A program made the position numbers and the translations under genes. 32,248 nt of DNA from Polynucleobacter sp. (lineage in GTDB: Bacteria; Pseudomonadota; Gammaproteobacteria; Burkholderiales; Burkholderiaceae): the NCBI GenBank assembly GCA_008015455.1, contig SSFP01000027.1:1-32248 (forward strand), given 5' to 3'. Positions within the stretch are counted from its first letter, which is position 1, and every line of letters starts with the position of its first letter. Below the pieces are notes generated by a model, which saw only the letters and a list, made by a program, of their open reading frames with translations, had not been told where the DNA came from and ran no database searches. Shown here in pieces: positions 5,455 to 14,631 of this stretch.

Positions 5455-6390
5455 ATGAATACAAAAATTAATAAAGTTGCTGTTATTGGTGCTGGAGCTG
5501 TGGGCTGCTTTTTTGGTGGGATGTTGGCTAGAGCTGGTAAAGATGTTACTTTGCTAGCAAGGGAGCGCCAAGTAAAAGCCATTAAAGAAAATGGCTTACA
5601 CATGGATTGTTTGAGTTTTAAAGAAACTGTAGCAATTAATGTTACTAGTCATAAAGAAGACATATCAACGGCAGATCTCATATTGTGTTGCGTTAAATCC
5701 CCCGACACAGATCTCGCTGCTAAAGAGGTGGCACCATTTATTAAAAAGGGTGCCATTGTTTTAAGTTTGCAAAATGGCGTTGATAACGCAGAACGCTTAT
5801 CTAAGCTATTACCCCATCCCATTTATCCTGCTGTGGTTTATGTCGCAACAAGCATGGTTGGTGATGGGCAGTTAAAACATTTTGGACGAGGCGAGTTGCT
5901 GATTGGTGACATGGAAGCCAATCCTCAGGCCCATGAGTCTTTAAGGGCTATTGCAGAATTATTTCAGGGTGCAGGAGTGCCTTGTGAGGTATCAAGTTCT
6001 ATCAAAAGAGAGTTGTGGCTTAAGTTTTTGGTGAATTGTTCATATAACGCCATATCAGCAATAGGTCAGATCACATATGGCGAGATGGTCAAGCAGGCTG
6101 AAATATGCCAGTTACTTGAATCATTGACTAAAGAGTTTTTATTGGTGGCGCAACATGAGGGAGTCAATATTTCCTTTGAAGAAGCAGAAGCCATCAATCA
6201 AAAAATTGCAGTGACAATGTCTGGTCAGCGTTCGTCCACTGCTCAAGATTTAATGAAGGGTAAGCCTACTGAGATTGAGTTTTTGAATAGGCTCATTGTG
6301 CGCAAGGCTCAAGAGTTTGGAGTTTCCACCCCTAGCCATCAGGCTATGTACGCATTAGTGAAGATGTTCGAACGGCAAGCTGTTAAATAA
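5455..6390 (+). CDS. panE: 2-dehydropantoate 2-reductase
   Basis: A 311-residue cytosolic ketopantoate reductase, which makes pantoate with NADPH for pantothenate and coenzyme A. The N-terminal Rossmann domain shows VAVIGAGAVGCFFGG (about residues 8-22). The family block CCVKSPDTD and SLQNGVDNAE follow. The helical C-terminal domain carries KRELWLKFLVNCSYNAISAI with the catalytic lysine, and a late GKPTEIEFLNR. Length is typical. No ribosome site is evident before the ATG. The GST gene follows after 4 bases, so both share a transcript. Paralogues of this family sometimes act on other 2-oxo acids, so exact substrate is likely but not certain. Confidence 0.85.
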   Translation: MNTKINKVAVIGAGAVGCFFGGMLARAGKDVTLLARERQVKAIKENGLHMDCLSFKETVAINVTSHKEDISTADLILCCVKSPDTDLAAKEVAPFIKKGAIVLSLQNGVDNAERLSKLLPHPIYPAVVYVATSMVGDGQLKHFGRGELLIGDMEANPQAHESLRAIAELFQGAGVPCEVSSSIKRELWLKFLVNCSYNAISAIGQITYGEMVKQAEICQLLESLTKEFLLVAQHEGVNISFEEAEAINQKIAVTMSGQRSSTAQDLMKGKPTEIEFLNRLIVRKAQEFGVSTPSHQAMYALVKMFERQAVK

Positions 6391-6394
6391 AACA

Positions 6395-7033
6395 ATGTCC
6401 GCAGTTTTATATTCTTATCGACGCTGTCCATATGCCATGCGAGCAAGAATGGCTCTAGCCTATGCTCAAATACCTGTTGAAATCAGAGAGATTTCTCTTC
6501 GAGAAAAGCCCGCTTCGATGTTGGCGATCTCCCCCAAAGGCACAGTGCCTGTTTTGCAGTGTGGTGAACTCGTTATTGAGCAAAGCTTGGAGATCATGTT
6601 TTGGGCATTGCAGAAGAGTGATCCGGATCAATGGCTTAAGTCGTCTGTTTTAGATGAGGCGTGGCAATTAATTGAGTTAAATGACAGCTCATTTAAGGCG
6701 CTGCTAGACCAATATAAATATCCAGAAAGAATCAAGTTAAGCCCATCACTGACGCGAGAAGCCATTCTTGAAAAAGCCATTCAAACATTCATTGCTCCAC
6801 TTGAAGAGCGCTTAGGCTCACAGCCATTTTTGTTCGGTGAACAAATATCGATTGCTGACATTGCTATATTTCCCTTTATTCGGCAGTTCGCCATGGTCGA
6901 TAAAGACTGGTTTGATTCAGCACCGTTTCCACGCCTAAAAAAGTGGTTAGATTTTCATCTTGAATCCCCCTTATTTTTAGGGGTTATGCAAAAATACCCG
7001 ACATGGCAAGACCTTCCATTGGAGAGTTCATGA
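6395..7033 (+). CDS. Glutathione S-transferase family protein
   Basis: A 212-residue soluble protein with an N-terminal thioredoxin-like GST domain and a helical C-terminal domain. The start MSAVLYSYRRCPYAMR puts a CPYA motif at residues 11-14, like glutaredoxin-2 and omega/CPYA-type GSTs, so C11 is probably the active thiol. PKGTVPVL holds the conserved cis-proline, and QSLEIMFWAL the glutathione-contact region. SIADIAIFPFIRQF near 155 is the GST C-terminal N-capping region. The likely job is glutathione-dependent reduction or deglutathionylation; the substrate is unknown. Its TGA overlaps the next ATG (ATGA). Confidence 0.8.
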   Translation: MSAVLYSYRRCPYAMRARMALAYAQIPVEIREISLREKPASMLAISPKGTVPVLQCGELVIEQSLEIMFWALQKSDPDQWLKSSVLDEAWQLIELNDSSFKALLDQYKYPERIKLSPSLTREAILEKAIQTFIAPLEERLGSQPFLFGEQISIADIAIFPFIRQFAMVDKDWFDSAPFPRLKKWLDFHLESPLFLGVMQKYPTWQDLPLESS

Positions 7034-7380
7034 AACGTTTCATCACATTTTTAATCACCATGATTATTTTGGTGTCTGCCTATACGTGGTTGACGCTGAC
7101 TTGGAGCTACTCTAAGGGTGAGCGCGCGGGCTACGTGCAAAAGCTTTCGAAAAAGGGTTGGATTTGTAAGACATGGGAAGGTGAGTTGGCGATGATTAAC
7201 ATGCCTGGCACTTTGACAGAAAAATTTAATTTCACGGTACGTGATGATGAGGTTGTGAAGAAAATTAATCAAAGCATGGGCAAACGAGTCAATCTCATGT
7301 ATGAAGAACATGTGGGCGTCCCATTCTCATGCTTTGGTGATACAGGGCACTACATTACCAATATCGAAGTGGTGGAATAA
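7030..7380 (+). CDS. Conserved membrane-anchored small protein, unknown
   Basis: A 116-residue protein with one N-terminal hydrophobic segment (about residues 5-22), probably a membrane anchor or uncleaved signal. The rest is predicted periplasmic, with YSKGERAGYVQKLSKKGWICKTWEGEL followed by a beta-rich domain ending TGHYITNIEVVE. Two cysteines could form a disulfide. I know similar short proteins in Burkholderiales, sometimes mislabelled as 6-phosphogluconate dehydrogenase, but no function is established. The ATG at 7030 overlaps the GST stop as ATGA and has GGAG upstream, so it is translationally coupled to the GST gene. Confidence 0.65.
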   Translation: MKRFITFLITMIILVSAYTWLTLTWSYSKGERAGYVQKLSKKGWICKTWEGELAMINMPGTLTEKFNFTVRDDEVVKKINQSMGKRVNLMYEEHVGVPFSCFGDTGHYITNIEVVE

Positions 7381-7394
7381 GGGCTAACCCAACA

Positions 7395-7577
7395 TCACTT
7401 CGTTAGTATGAGTTTTCTATATTTAGTAACTCTGAGGCGATAGCGTTCGCCTTCATGAATTAAATCAATATAGTTCTGCTCCCCCATTAAGGGTTTGATA
7501 TCAATTGCTTTGGATGCTTGGGGGGCTTCGGAATTATCTATTTCCCTTGTGAGGAAATCTTTTTTCTTGATTTGCAT
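7395..7577 (-). CDS. hemP: Hemin uptake protein HemP
   Basis: A 60-residue protein matching the HemP/HmuP family: a variable N-terminal half and the conserved end IHEGERYRLRVTKYRKLILTK. HmuP in rhizobia and Burkholderia is needed for iron-responsive expression of outer-membrane heme receptors, so it is probably a small regulatory protein rather than a transporter. AGAAGAG lies before the ATG. The usual partner genes (receptor, tonB, heme ABC transporter) are not in the window, so it stands alone. It faces the tail of the unknown gene at 7030 with a 14-base gap. A 13-bp palindrome lies 48 bases upstream. Family call is strong; regulation is inferred. Confidence 0.8.
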   Translation of the reverse strand: MQIKKKDFLTREIDNSEAPQASKAIDIKPLMGEQNYIDLIHEGERYRLRVTKYRKLILTK

Positions 7578-7624
7578 AATGACTCTCTTCTTTTGAAAGA
7601 GTCACCATCTTAAATCATGCGTTA

Positions 7625-7637
7625 TCACTACTAGTGA
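7625..7637. promoter_or_regulatory. 13-bp palindrome upstream of hemP
   Basis: TCACTACTAGTGA is a perfect 6-1-6 dyad between hemP and the MASE1-like gene. Its position fits an operator. It does not match a Fur box well, although hemP genes are usually iron-controlled. A looser inverted repeat over 7580-7602 also overlaps the hemP ribosome site. Confidence 0.35.
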
Positions 7638-7656
7638 GAAGGTTTTTGCAGCGTTC

Positions 7657-8214
7657 TTACTTTATAGAGAGTTGTTTTTGTTTTCTCTTGAAAAAGTAGA
7701 TTAATAATTTTGCTGAGTAAATCACAATGACTGTGCCAATCAGATCTCCAATGATCATGACGCCTAGATTGTCAAAAAATAAATTATCTGGGGTGGCAAT
7801 AGTGAATACAATTTGATGCATCAATGGACAAATCAAAGAGTAAATGAGTACACAACTGAGAAGTTTTGATCCATCAAGCGTGTCCAGTTGTGCATTTAAA
7901 CCCATATCTTTGAAAGCCAAATATCTAGCAACATAAGGTGCTAAACCACTAGTGATACCAGCAGCAATCCCAAGGATTAAGTTTTCAAAAAAGAAGGCGA
8001 CGCTAATAATGACTGAGGCAAGAGCAATACCAATGGCGCCACTTTCAGCCAACAAAAGAGTTAGTAAAAGCCGCAATCCTGCGGGCAAGAATATCCAAGA
8101 CACCCCCAAAGAGTGGGCAAAAGAGTCTAAAAAGTAGCTATTTACCCCAAAAGTAATGGCATAGAGGGTGCCAGAGAAAATAATCAGAGCGGGGCTAAAA
8201 ATAGGTTTAAACAT
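7657..8214 (-). CDS. MASE1-like integral membrane protein
   Basis: From the ATG at 8214 this is a 185-residue protein with five to six hydrophobic segments and little else. SWIFLPAGLRLLLTLL resembles the WxPxGLxLA signature of MASE1 sensory domains. Here no GGDEF, EAL or kinase output follows, so it is a stand-alone membrane module. The start is uncertain: the frame stays open to 8349 (230 residues), with further starts at 8256 and 8349. None has a good ribosome site, and the longest form would run into the hupB leader and add a non-hydrophobic basic N-terminus, so I prefer 8214. It is on the strand opposite hupB, and its 5' region shares the hupB promoter area. Function unknown; ligand sensing or transport are possible. 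Confidence 0.55.
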   Translation of the reverse strand: MFKPIFSPALIIFSGTLYAITFGVNSYFLDSFAHSLGVSWIFLPAGLRLLLTLLLAESGAIGIALASVIISVAFFFENLILGIAAGITSGLAPYVARYLAFKDMGLNAQLDTLDGSKLLSCVLIYSLICPLMHQIVFTIATPDNLFFDNLGVMIIGDLIGTVIVIYSAKLLIYFFKRKQKQLSIK

Positions 8215-8372
8215 GATGGGGTGAAATATAACAGGAGTTATGGCTCTGCAAGCCATATGAAATATATGTTTTCTGCAAAAAATAACATTTTTTTTATAAA
8301 AAATGGGTACAATTTGCGAGACGGATTTGTTATGTCGTCCCAATTTCATAAAGATTTATTAAGGAGCGGAAC

Positions 8373-8657
8373 TTGAATAAAGCAGAACTCATTGCAGCGA
8401 TTGCAGAAGACTCAGAGTTGTCAAAAGCTAAAGCTGAATTTGCATTAAATTCAGCGATGGATAACATCAAGAAAGCAGTTACTAAAGGTGACAGCGTTCA
8501 ATTGATCGGTTTTGGAACATTTAGCTCAGGTAAGCGCGCTGCACGTGTTGGCCGCAACCCTAAGACTGGCGAAGCAATCAAGATTGCTGCAGCTAAGACA
8601 GTTAAGTTCACAGCTGGTAAAGCATTTAAAGATGCTGTTAACAAGCGTAAGAAGTAA
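8373..8657 (+). CDS. hupB: DNA-binding protein HU-beta
   Basis: A 94-residue nucleoid protein of the HU family with all landmarks: [19 protein letters not shown] at the start, the GFGTFS turn, and the DNA-binding arm [17 protein letters not shown] before [16 protein letters not shown] bends and compacts DNA as a dimer. The start codon is TTG, with a strong AAGGAG 8 bases before it; no ATG or GTG upstream would give the conserved N-terminus. A strong terminator follows, so it is a single-gene unit. Confidence 0.95.
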   Translation: MNKAELIAAIAEDSELSKAKAEFALNSAMDNIKKAVTKGDSVQLIGFGTFSSGKRAARVGRNPKTGEAIKIAAAKTVKFTAGKAFKDAVNKRKK

Positions 8658-8680
8658 TCTAGTATCTATTCTTCTTAAGT

Positions 8681-8707
8681 AAAAGCCCAGCATTGCTGGG
8701 CTTTTTT
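8681..8707. terminator. Strong bidirectional terminator, hupB / rodA
   Basis: AAAAGCCCAGC, loop ATT, GCTGGGCTTTT plus TT: an 11-bp perfect stem with A and T runs on both sides, between convergent hupB and rodA. Confidence 0.9.
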
Positions 8708-8716
8708 ATTGGCGCA

Positions 8717-9859
8717 CTAGCTTTGGACTAATCGTCGGTATCGATGAATACTCATCAATATGCCAACCCCAATGCCTAGTGTGACTAAAGCAGTTCCGCC
8801 ATAGCTAATAAATGGTAGTGGCACGCCTACCACCGGTAGCAAGCCGCTGACCATGCCCATGTTAACGAATGCATAGGTGAAGAAGATCATGGTGATGGCG
8901 CCACCCAAAAGACGGGTAAATAAAGTCGGTGCACTAGAGGAAATAGCAAAGCCTCTTTGAATTAATGCGGTGAATAAGCCTAATAAAACTAAATTACCAA
9001 GTAAGCCAAACTCTTCTGAGAAAACAGCAAAAATAAAGTCTGTGTGTTTTTCGGGAATAAATTCAAGGTGAGCTTGAGTGCCGTTTAACCAACCCTTGCC
9101 AAATAAGCCACCAGAGCCAATAGCAATCACTGATTGAATCGTATGAAAGCCTTTGCCTAAAGGATCGGTGCTCGGGTCTAGCAATGTGCAAATGCGGTGT
9201 TTTTGATAGTCATGAAGCATGAACCATTTCACTTGAGGTTCACAAATATAGCCACCAAAAATCACAATCAGGAGAATGCAAAATACGCCAAAGCCGACTA
9301 CGGGAATAATGTATTTCCATGGAAAGCCTGCCAAGATAATCACGTATAAGCCTGCAGACATCACCAATAATGCTGTGCCTAAGTCTGGTTGACGTGCAAT
9401 TAGAAATACCGGAAGAATTAATAGTAGTGCAGCCACACCGTAATCTAAGTTCTTAAGAACGCCCTCTCGTTTTTGAAAGTACCAAGCCAACATAAGGGGC
9501 ATGGCAATTTTCATAATTTCAGATGGTTGGATCACCACGCCAATATTCACCCAGCGACGTGCGCCCTTTTTAATAAGGCCAAAAGCAGCTACTGCTAGTA
9601 ATAAGGCAATACCTACGCCATAAATCCAAACGGCTGAACGCTCTAGCCACTTGGGCGGAACTCTTGAGACAATGAGCATGACCGAGTAAGCAAGCGCTAA
9701 ATTTCTAGCCTGATCAATGAGCTTGACTGATGTGCCGCTACTGGCTGAAATAAATGTGATGGTACTAATCACAATTAAACCAAGCACAATTAAACCTAGT
9801 ACCTTATCAAGGCCTGCCCATAAAAAATCAAAATGATGAATTAAGGAGCGTTTTTCCAC
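8717..9859 (-). CDS. rodA: Peptidoglycan glycosyltransferase RodA
   Basis: A 380-residue SEDS-family integral membrane protein with about ten membrane segments. It polymerises lipid II into glycan strands of the lateral wall, paired with PBP2. Visible SEDS blocks include GARRWVNIGVVIQPSEIMK, ARQPDLGTALLV, the loop HTDFIFAVFSEEFG and the late VGVPLPFISYGGTALV. Length is typical. It is the last gene of the mre operon; its start lies 19 bases inside the end of mrdA, so translation is coupled. The RodA-PBP2 pair is the elongasome synthase, and MreC/MreD encoded upstream control it. Confidence 0.95.
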   Translation of the reverse strand: MEKRSLIHHFDFLWAGLDKVLGLIVLGLIVISTITFISASSGTSVKLIDQARNLALAYSVMLIVSRVPPKWLERSAVWIYGVGIALLLAVAAFGLIKKGARRWVNIGVVIQPSEIMKIAMPLMLAWYFQKREGVLKNLDYGVAALLLILPVFLIARQPDLGTALLVMSAGLYVIILAGFPWKYIIPVVGFGVFCILLIVIFGGYICEPQVKWFMLHDYQKHRICTLLDPSTDPLGKGFHTIQSVIAIGSGGLFGKGWLNGTQAHLEFIPEKHTDFIFAVFSEEFGLLGNLVLLGLFTALIQRGFAISSSAPTLFTRLLGGAITMIFFTYAFVNMGMVSGLLPVVGVPLPFISYGGTALVTLGIGVGILMSIHRYRRLVQS

Positions 9860-11760
9860 TCTGGGATCTCCTTTGGCCAGCGGCCTTCTAAGTAGTAATC
9901 AAGGGCTTTTCTTGCAATAGGGGCAGCTTGAGCTGCACCAAAACCAGCATTTTCTACAACCATTGCAATTGCAATTTTGGGTTTATCTGCCGGCGCAAAC
10001 ACAACGTAAAGTGCGTGATCCCTTAAAAACTCTGGGGTGGCGCCATGGTTATATGCTTTGGATCCTAAGCTAAAAACCTGCGCTGTACCTGTCTTACCTG
10101 CGGGCAAATAGTTAGCACCTTTAAATGCAGCAGCTGATGTACCAAAACGATTAACATCTAACATCGCATTTTTAATGACTTCAATATTTTCTTTTTTAAG
10201 ATCGATTCTGTAGCTTTCTTTAGGTGTTGTTAAAGATCGCTCGCGAGTGATAGGATCTTCAATGGATTTCACTAGATGGGGTTTCATGACCACACCATTG
10301 TTTGCTAAGTTAGCGGTTGCGTGAGCCAGTTGCAAAATTGTGAAGCTGTTATAGCCTTGACCAATACCTAGAGAAATAGTTTCGCCTTCGTACCATTTTT
10401 GTTGTTCAGGTTTTTTAAATGATCGTTCTTTCCATGCGGTCGATGGAAGAATGCCTCTTGATTCACCATCTAAGTCAATGCCAGTAATTTGTCCAAAGCC
10501 AAGAGGTTTCATGAAGTCATGCATCATGTTCACGCCCATGTCCCTTGCTAAAAGGTAGTAGTAGGTATCACAAGATTCAACAATTGATTTGGCCATATCC
10601 ACCATTCCATGACCGCCTACCTTATCGTCTTTGAATGTGTGATTGCCGAATGTGAAATACCCCGGATCAGAAATGGCTTGGCTGGGGGTGCGTTTACCAG
10701 TCTCTAGAGCAGCTAAAGCCATGAAGGGTTTGTAAGTCGAACCAGGAGGATAGATGCCCTTTAGTGGTCTGTTATAGAGAGGTTTCTCAGGTGACTCGTT
10801 TAAGGCTTTCCAGGTATTGGCATCAATACCCTCAACAAAGTCATTAGGGTTGAAATTAGGCTTGGAAACAAACGCAAGAATATCTCCGGTTTCAGGTTCA
10901 ATCGCCACAAAGGCACCCCGCCTTTTGCCGTAGAGTTCCTCTACAAGAGATTGCAATTTGATATCAACTGAAAGAACTAAGTTTTTCCCAGGACTTGATG
11001 ATGAGGTTGACAGGGTTCTAACCGCACGACCGCCAGCAGTAATTTCAACTTGTTCAAATCCTGGGGAACCCCTAAGAGCATATTCATAACTTTGCTCCAC
11101 ACCAATTTTTCCGATGTAGGGCATGCCAAGAAGGTTGATGTTTTTTCTTTGGCTCCAATCATCGTCGGAGCTTTTTGATGAGTCTAGTTCGGCAATTAGT
11201 TTTTCACGGTCTTTTTGAGAGACTCGACCGATGTAGCCAATCAAATGTGAGCCAAGTTCCCCATAGGGATACTGCCTAAATAAGCGAGCTCTAATCTCAA
11301 CACCCGGAAAGCGAAAACGCTGTGCAGTAAATCGAGCAACTTCCGTATCGCTAAGTAGCGTTCTGATAGGGAATGAATCAAAAGTTTTTGATTCATTAAA
11401 TAACTTTAGGAAGTTACGACGATCCTTCGCCTGAATATCTACAACTTCAGCTAAATCATCTAAGAGAGAATTAATGTCTGTTTCAATCAGCGATGGACTG
11501 ACTTCCAGCGTATAGGCTGAGTAGTTTCTTGCAATCACAACCCCATTTCGATCAATGATCAAGCCACGATTTGCAGGAACGGGGATGAGTGCAATGCGAT
11601 TATTTTCAGCTGCAACAGAGTGCCGATGGTGGGTAAATACTTGTAACCATACAAACCGAAGCAAGAGAATCGAAAAACAAACCAAAACAAAAATCATCGC
11701 CACAGAAAGTCGTTCTTGAAACGATCTAACCGTTGGTTGAGGTTTGCTAAAACGATGCAT
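9841..11760 (-). CDS. mrdA: Penicillin-binding protein 2
   Basis: A 639-residue class B PBP, the elongation-specific transpeptidase. One membrane anchor (about 18-40) is followed by the pedestal domain with RGLIIDRNG, then the transpeptidase domain. The three active-site motifs are clear: STYK with nucleophile S341 and K344, SCD at 396-398, and KTG at 556-558. It crosslinks side-wall peptidoglycan with RodA and is the usual mecillinam target. It begins 9 bases after mreD and overlaps rodA by 19 bases. Nothing in the motifs suggests loss of activity. Confidence 0.95.
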   Translation of the reverse strand: MHRFSKPQPTVRSFQERLSVAMIFVLVCFSILLLRFVWLQVFTHHRHSVAAENNRIALIPVPANRGLIIDRNGVVIARNYSAYTLEVSPSLIETDINSLLDDLAEVVDIQAKDRRNFLKLFNESKTFDSFPIRTLLSDTEVARFTAQRFRFPGVEIRARLFRQYPYGELGSHLIGYIGRVSQKDREKLIAELDSSKSSDDDWSQRKNINLLGMPYIGKIGVEQSYEYALRGSPGFEQVEITAGGRAVRTLSTSSSSPGKNLVLSVDIKLQSLVEELYGKRRGAFVAIEPETGDILAFVSKPNFNPNDFVEGIDANTWKALNESPEKPLYNRPLKGIYPPGSTYKPFMALAALETGKRTPSQAISDPGYFTFGNHTFKDDKVGGHGMVDMAKSIVESCDTYYYLLARDMGVNMMHDFMKPLGFGQITGIDLDGESRGILPSTAWKERSFKKPEQQKWYEGETISLGIGQGYNSFTILQLAHATANLANNGVVMKPHLVKSIEDPITRERSLTTPKESYRIDLKKENIEVIKNAMLDVNRFGTSAAAFKGANYLPAGKTGTAQVFSLGSKAYNHGATPEFLRDHALYVVFAPADKPKIAIAMVVENAGFGAAQAAPIARKALDYYLEGRWPKEIPEWKNAP

Positions 11761-11769
11761 AGCTATTAA

Positions 11770-12288
11770 TTAAAGCGGACGATTAAGATCAACGTCAGTG
11801 GGTCTTCTTTGTGGCGCTAAAAGAATCCATACCGCAGCCGGCCACAAAGTAGCTTCAATAAAGGCAGCAAATAAACTAGCCCAAGCCCAAATCGGTAACT
11901 CGCCAGAAGATACCCAGCGAACGATTAATGGCCAAATGGAGGCTGTTAAGAAAAGAGGCAATAAGTGCAAGATTTGTTGCGGTCTAGAAAAGCCAAGAAC
12001 GCGACGTTGCCAGTGAATACCAAAGAAAGCCACTAAGGGGTACATAAAAGCTTGTTGACCCAATAAGCTGGCATTGTGGATATCCATGATGAGGCCCAGC
12101 AAAAACGCCCAAACAACGCCTACTTTTCTGGGCTGATAGATGGTCCAGAAAACAATGCAAATTAATAACCAGTCTGGTACCCATGGGGCATTACCAAAAG
12201 GCAAGAAATTCAATAGAAGTGCTGCAAACAAACTAAACCCTATGAATAACGCGTTTGCTGGGCGAAGTATGTAACCACTTTCTATCAT
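11770..12288 (-). CDS. mreD: Rod shape-determining protein MreD
   Basis: A 172-residue inner-membrane protein with about five hydrophobic segments. PDWLLICIVFWTIYQPRKVG and FLLGLIMDIHNASLLGQQAF match the conserved MreD core (xGLxxDxxxxxxLGxxAl). It is part of the MreBCD-RodA-PBP2 complex and is thought to balance MreC activation of PBP2. Its ATG overlaps the mreC stop (ATGA), so translation is coupled, and mrdA follows after 9 bases. Confidence 0.9.
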   Translation of the reverse strand: MIESGYILRPANALFIGFSLFAALLLNFLPFGNAPWVPDWLLICIVFWTIYQPRKVGVVWAFLLGLIMDIHNASLLGQQAFMYPLVAFFGIHWQRRVLGFSRPQQILHLLPLFLTASIWPLIVRWVSSGELPIWAWASLFAAFIEATLWPAAVWILLAPQRRPTDVDLNRPL

Positions 12289-13199
12289 GGTTTGCCTCGG
12301 TATAAACGGTTAGATTTTGTTTCCGCGGGTTTATCAGATTTATGTGGAGTTGGTTTAGGACCAAAACCGGCGTCGTAAAACAAAATCATCACATGTCTAA
12401 AACGATTAACTCCACCGACTGGGGTGCAATAAACATGCGCAAAATTTTTATCAACATTGCGATCAATTTTTTCAATGGTGGCTACTGGAAATCCTGGCGG
12501 GTAGACGCCATCAATGCCGGATGTCATTAATACATCGCCAACCTGTAAATCGCTAACAGCAGCCATGTGCCTTAGCTCTAAAGCCTGCCCCCTACCATTG
12601 CCATAAAGGGCGCCTCTGAGCCCGTTTCTAGCCACCTGAATAGGGATCACCATATCCCTGTCATCTAAGAGTGCTACTTCAGATTTGTTTTCAAGTACTC
12701 TCACCACCTGACCCACAATGCCTTGGTGGTCTGATACCCCTTGCCCAGGCTTAATGCCGTCGCTTGCACCACGGTCAATCACAATTCTTTGTGACAAAGG
12801 ATTGTTGGGGCTATAAAGAATTTGAGAAATTAAGATCTTGAAGCGAGTTTGCTCTTGAATGCCAATGAGTCTGCGTAATTGCGCGTTTTCCGCCATGAGT
12901 AACTCTGACTGGTTCGCCAGTAAAGTTAGCTCGGCTACCCTTTTTACCAAAGCTTCATTTTGTTCCTCAAGAGAACTCTTGCTCGTGAGGTAGTCGTAAC
13001 TATTTCTAAGGGCTGCTCGTGGCAACAGCATGACTGATTGCAGTGGGGTGAGCAAATAACTAGCAATTGAGCGCACCTCTCCCAAAGCTTTGAACTGGTA
13101 ATCCAATACCATTAAGGTCAAGCTAACTACAAGGCAGGCAGCCAGCTTAATGAGAGCTGGCGTACCTTGTTTAAAGAGGGGTGGGGGACTAAGCTGCAC
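12285..13199 (-). CDS. mreC: Rod shape-determining protein MreC
   Basis: A 304-residue protein with a cytoplasmic start, one membrane segment (about 17-36), a coiled coil (about 75-110) and a periplasmic beta domain. Family blocks include VIDRGASDGIKPGQGV, GIVGQVVRV and DVLMTSGIDGVYPPGFPVATI. MreC forms periplasmic filaments that activate PBP2 and link it to MreB. The last ~25 residues are a charged proline/lysine-rich tail. The gene starts 27 bases after mreB and overlaps mreD by 4 bases. Confidence 0.95.
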   Translation of the reverse strand: MQLSPPPLFKQGTPALIKLAACLVVSLTLMVLDYQFKALGEVRSIASYLLTPLQSVMLLPRAALRNSYDYLTSKSSLEEQNEALVKRVAELTLLANQSELLMAENAQLRRLIGIQEQTRFKILISQILYSPNNPLSQRIVIDRGASDGIKPGQGVSDHQGIVGQVVRVLENKSEVALLDDRDMVIPIQVARNGLRGALYGNGRGQALELRHMAAVSDLQVGDVLMTSGIDGVYPPGFPVATIEKIDRNVDKNFAHVYCTPVGGVNRFRHVMILFYDAGFGPKPTPHKSDKPAETKSNRLYRGKP

Positions 13200-13226
13200 T
13201 TAAATCTCAGTTGCTGCTTAGTCGGC

Positions 13227-14294
<1,068 letters not shown>

Positions 14295-14337
14295 TTAATA
14301 CGTTAATGAACCCTTTAATGATACCGCAGCAGGACAA

Positions 14338-14631
14338 ATGAATCTCGAAGACGTAAAGCGCATAGCGCACTTATCCCGATTAGCCATCTCTGAAGATGAA
14401 GCTCAGAGCACCCTAGAACAGCTCCAAAAAGTATTCAATTTGGTGGAGCAAATGCAGGCTGTCAATACGGATGGTGTGAAGCCCTTGGCTCACCCCATTG
14501 AACAAATCATGTCAATTGCTCAGCCCTTGAGAGAAGATGTTGTGACTGAAGTGGATCAACGTGAAGCCAATATGCAAAATGCTCCAGCGCAGCATGAAGG
14601 TTTGTTTTTAGTGCCAAAGGTGATTGAATGA
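14338..14631 (+). CDS. gatC: Asp/Glu-tRNA amidotransferase subunit C
   Basis: A 97-residue GatC, the small subunit that wraps around GatA and stabilises GatAB. The pattern [22 protein letters not shown] at the start and the LREDVV segment are typical. CAGGA lies just before the ATG. It is first of gatCAB; its stop overlaps the gatA start (ATGA). Presence of the full set implies Gln-tRNA and/or Asn-tRNA is made indirectly by amidation. Confidence 0.95.
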   Translation: MNLEDVKRIAHLSRLAISEDEAQSTLEQLQKVFNLVEQMQAVNTDGVKPLAHPIEQIMSIAQPLREDVVTEVDQREANMQNAPAQHEGLFLVPKVIE

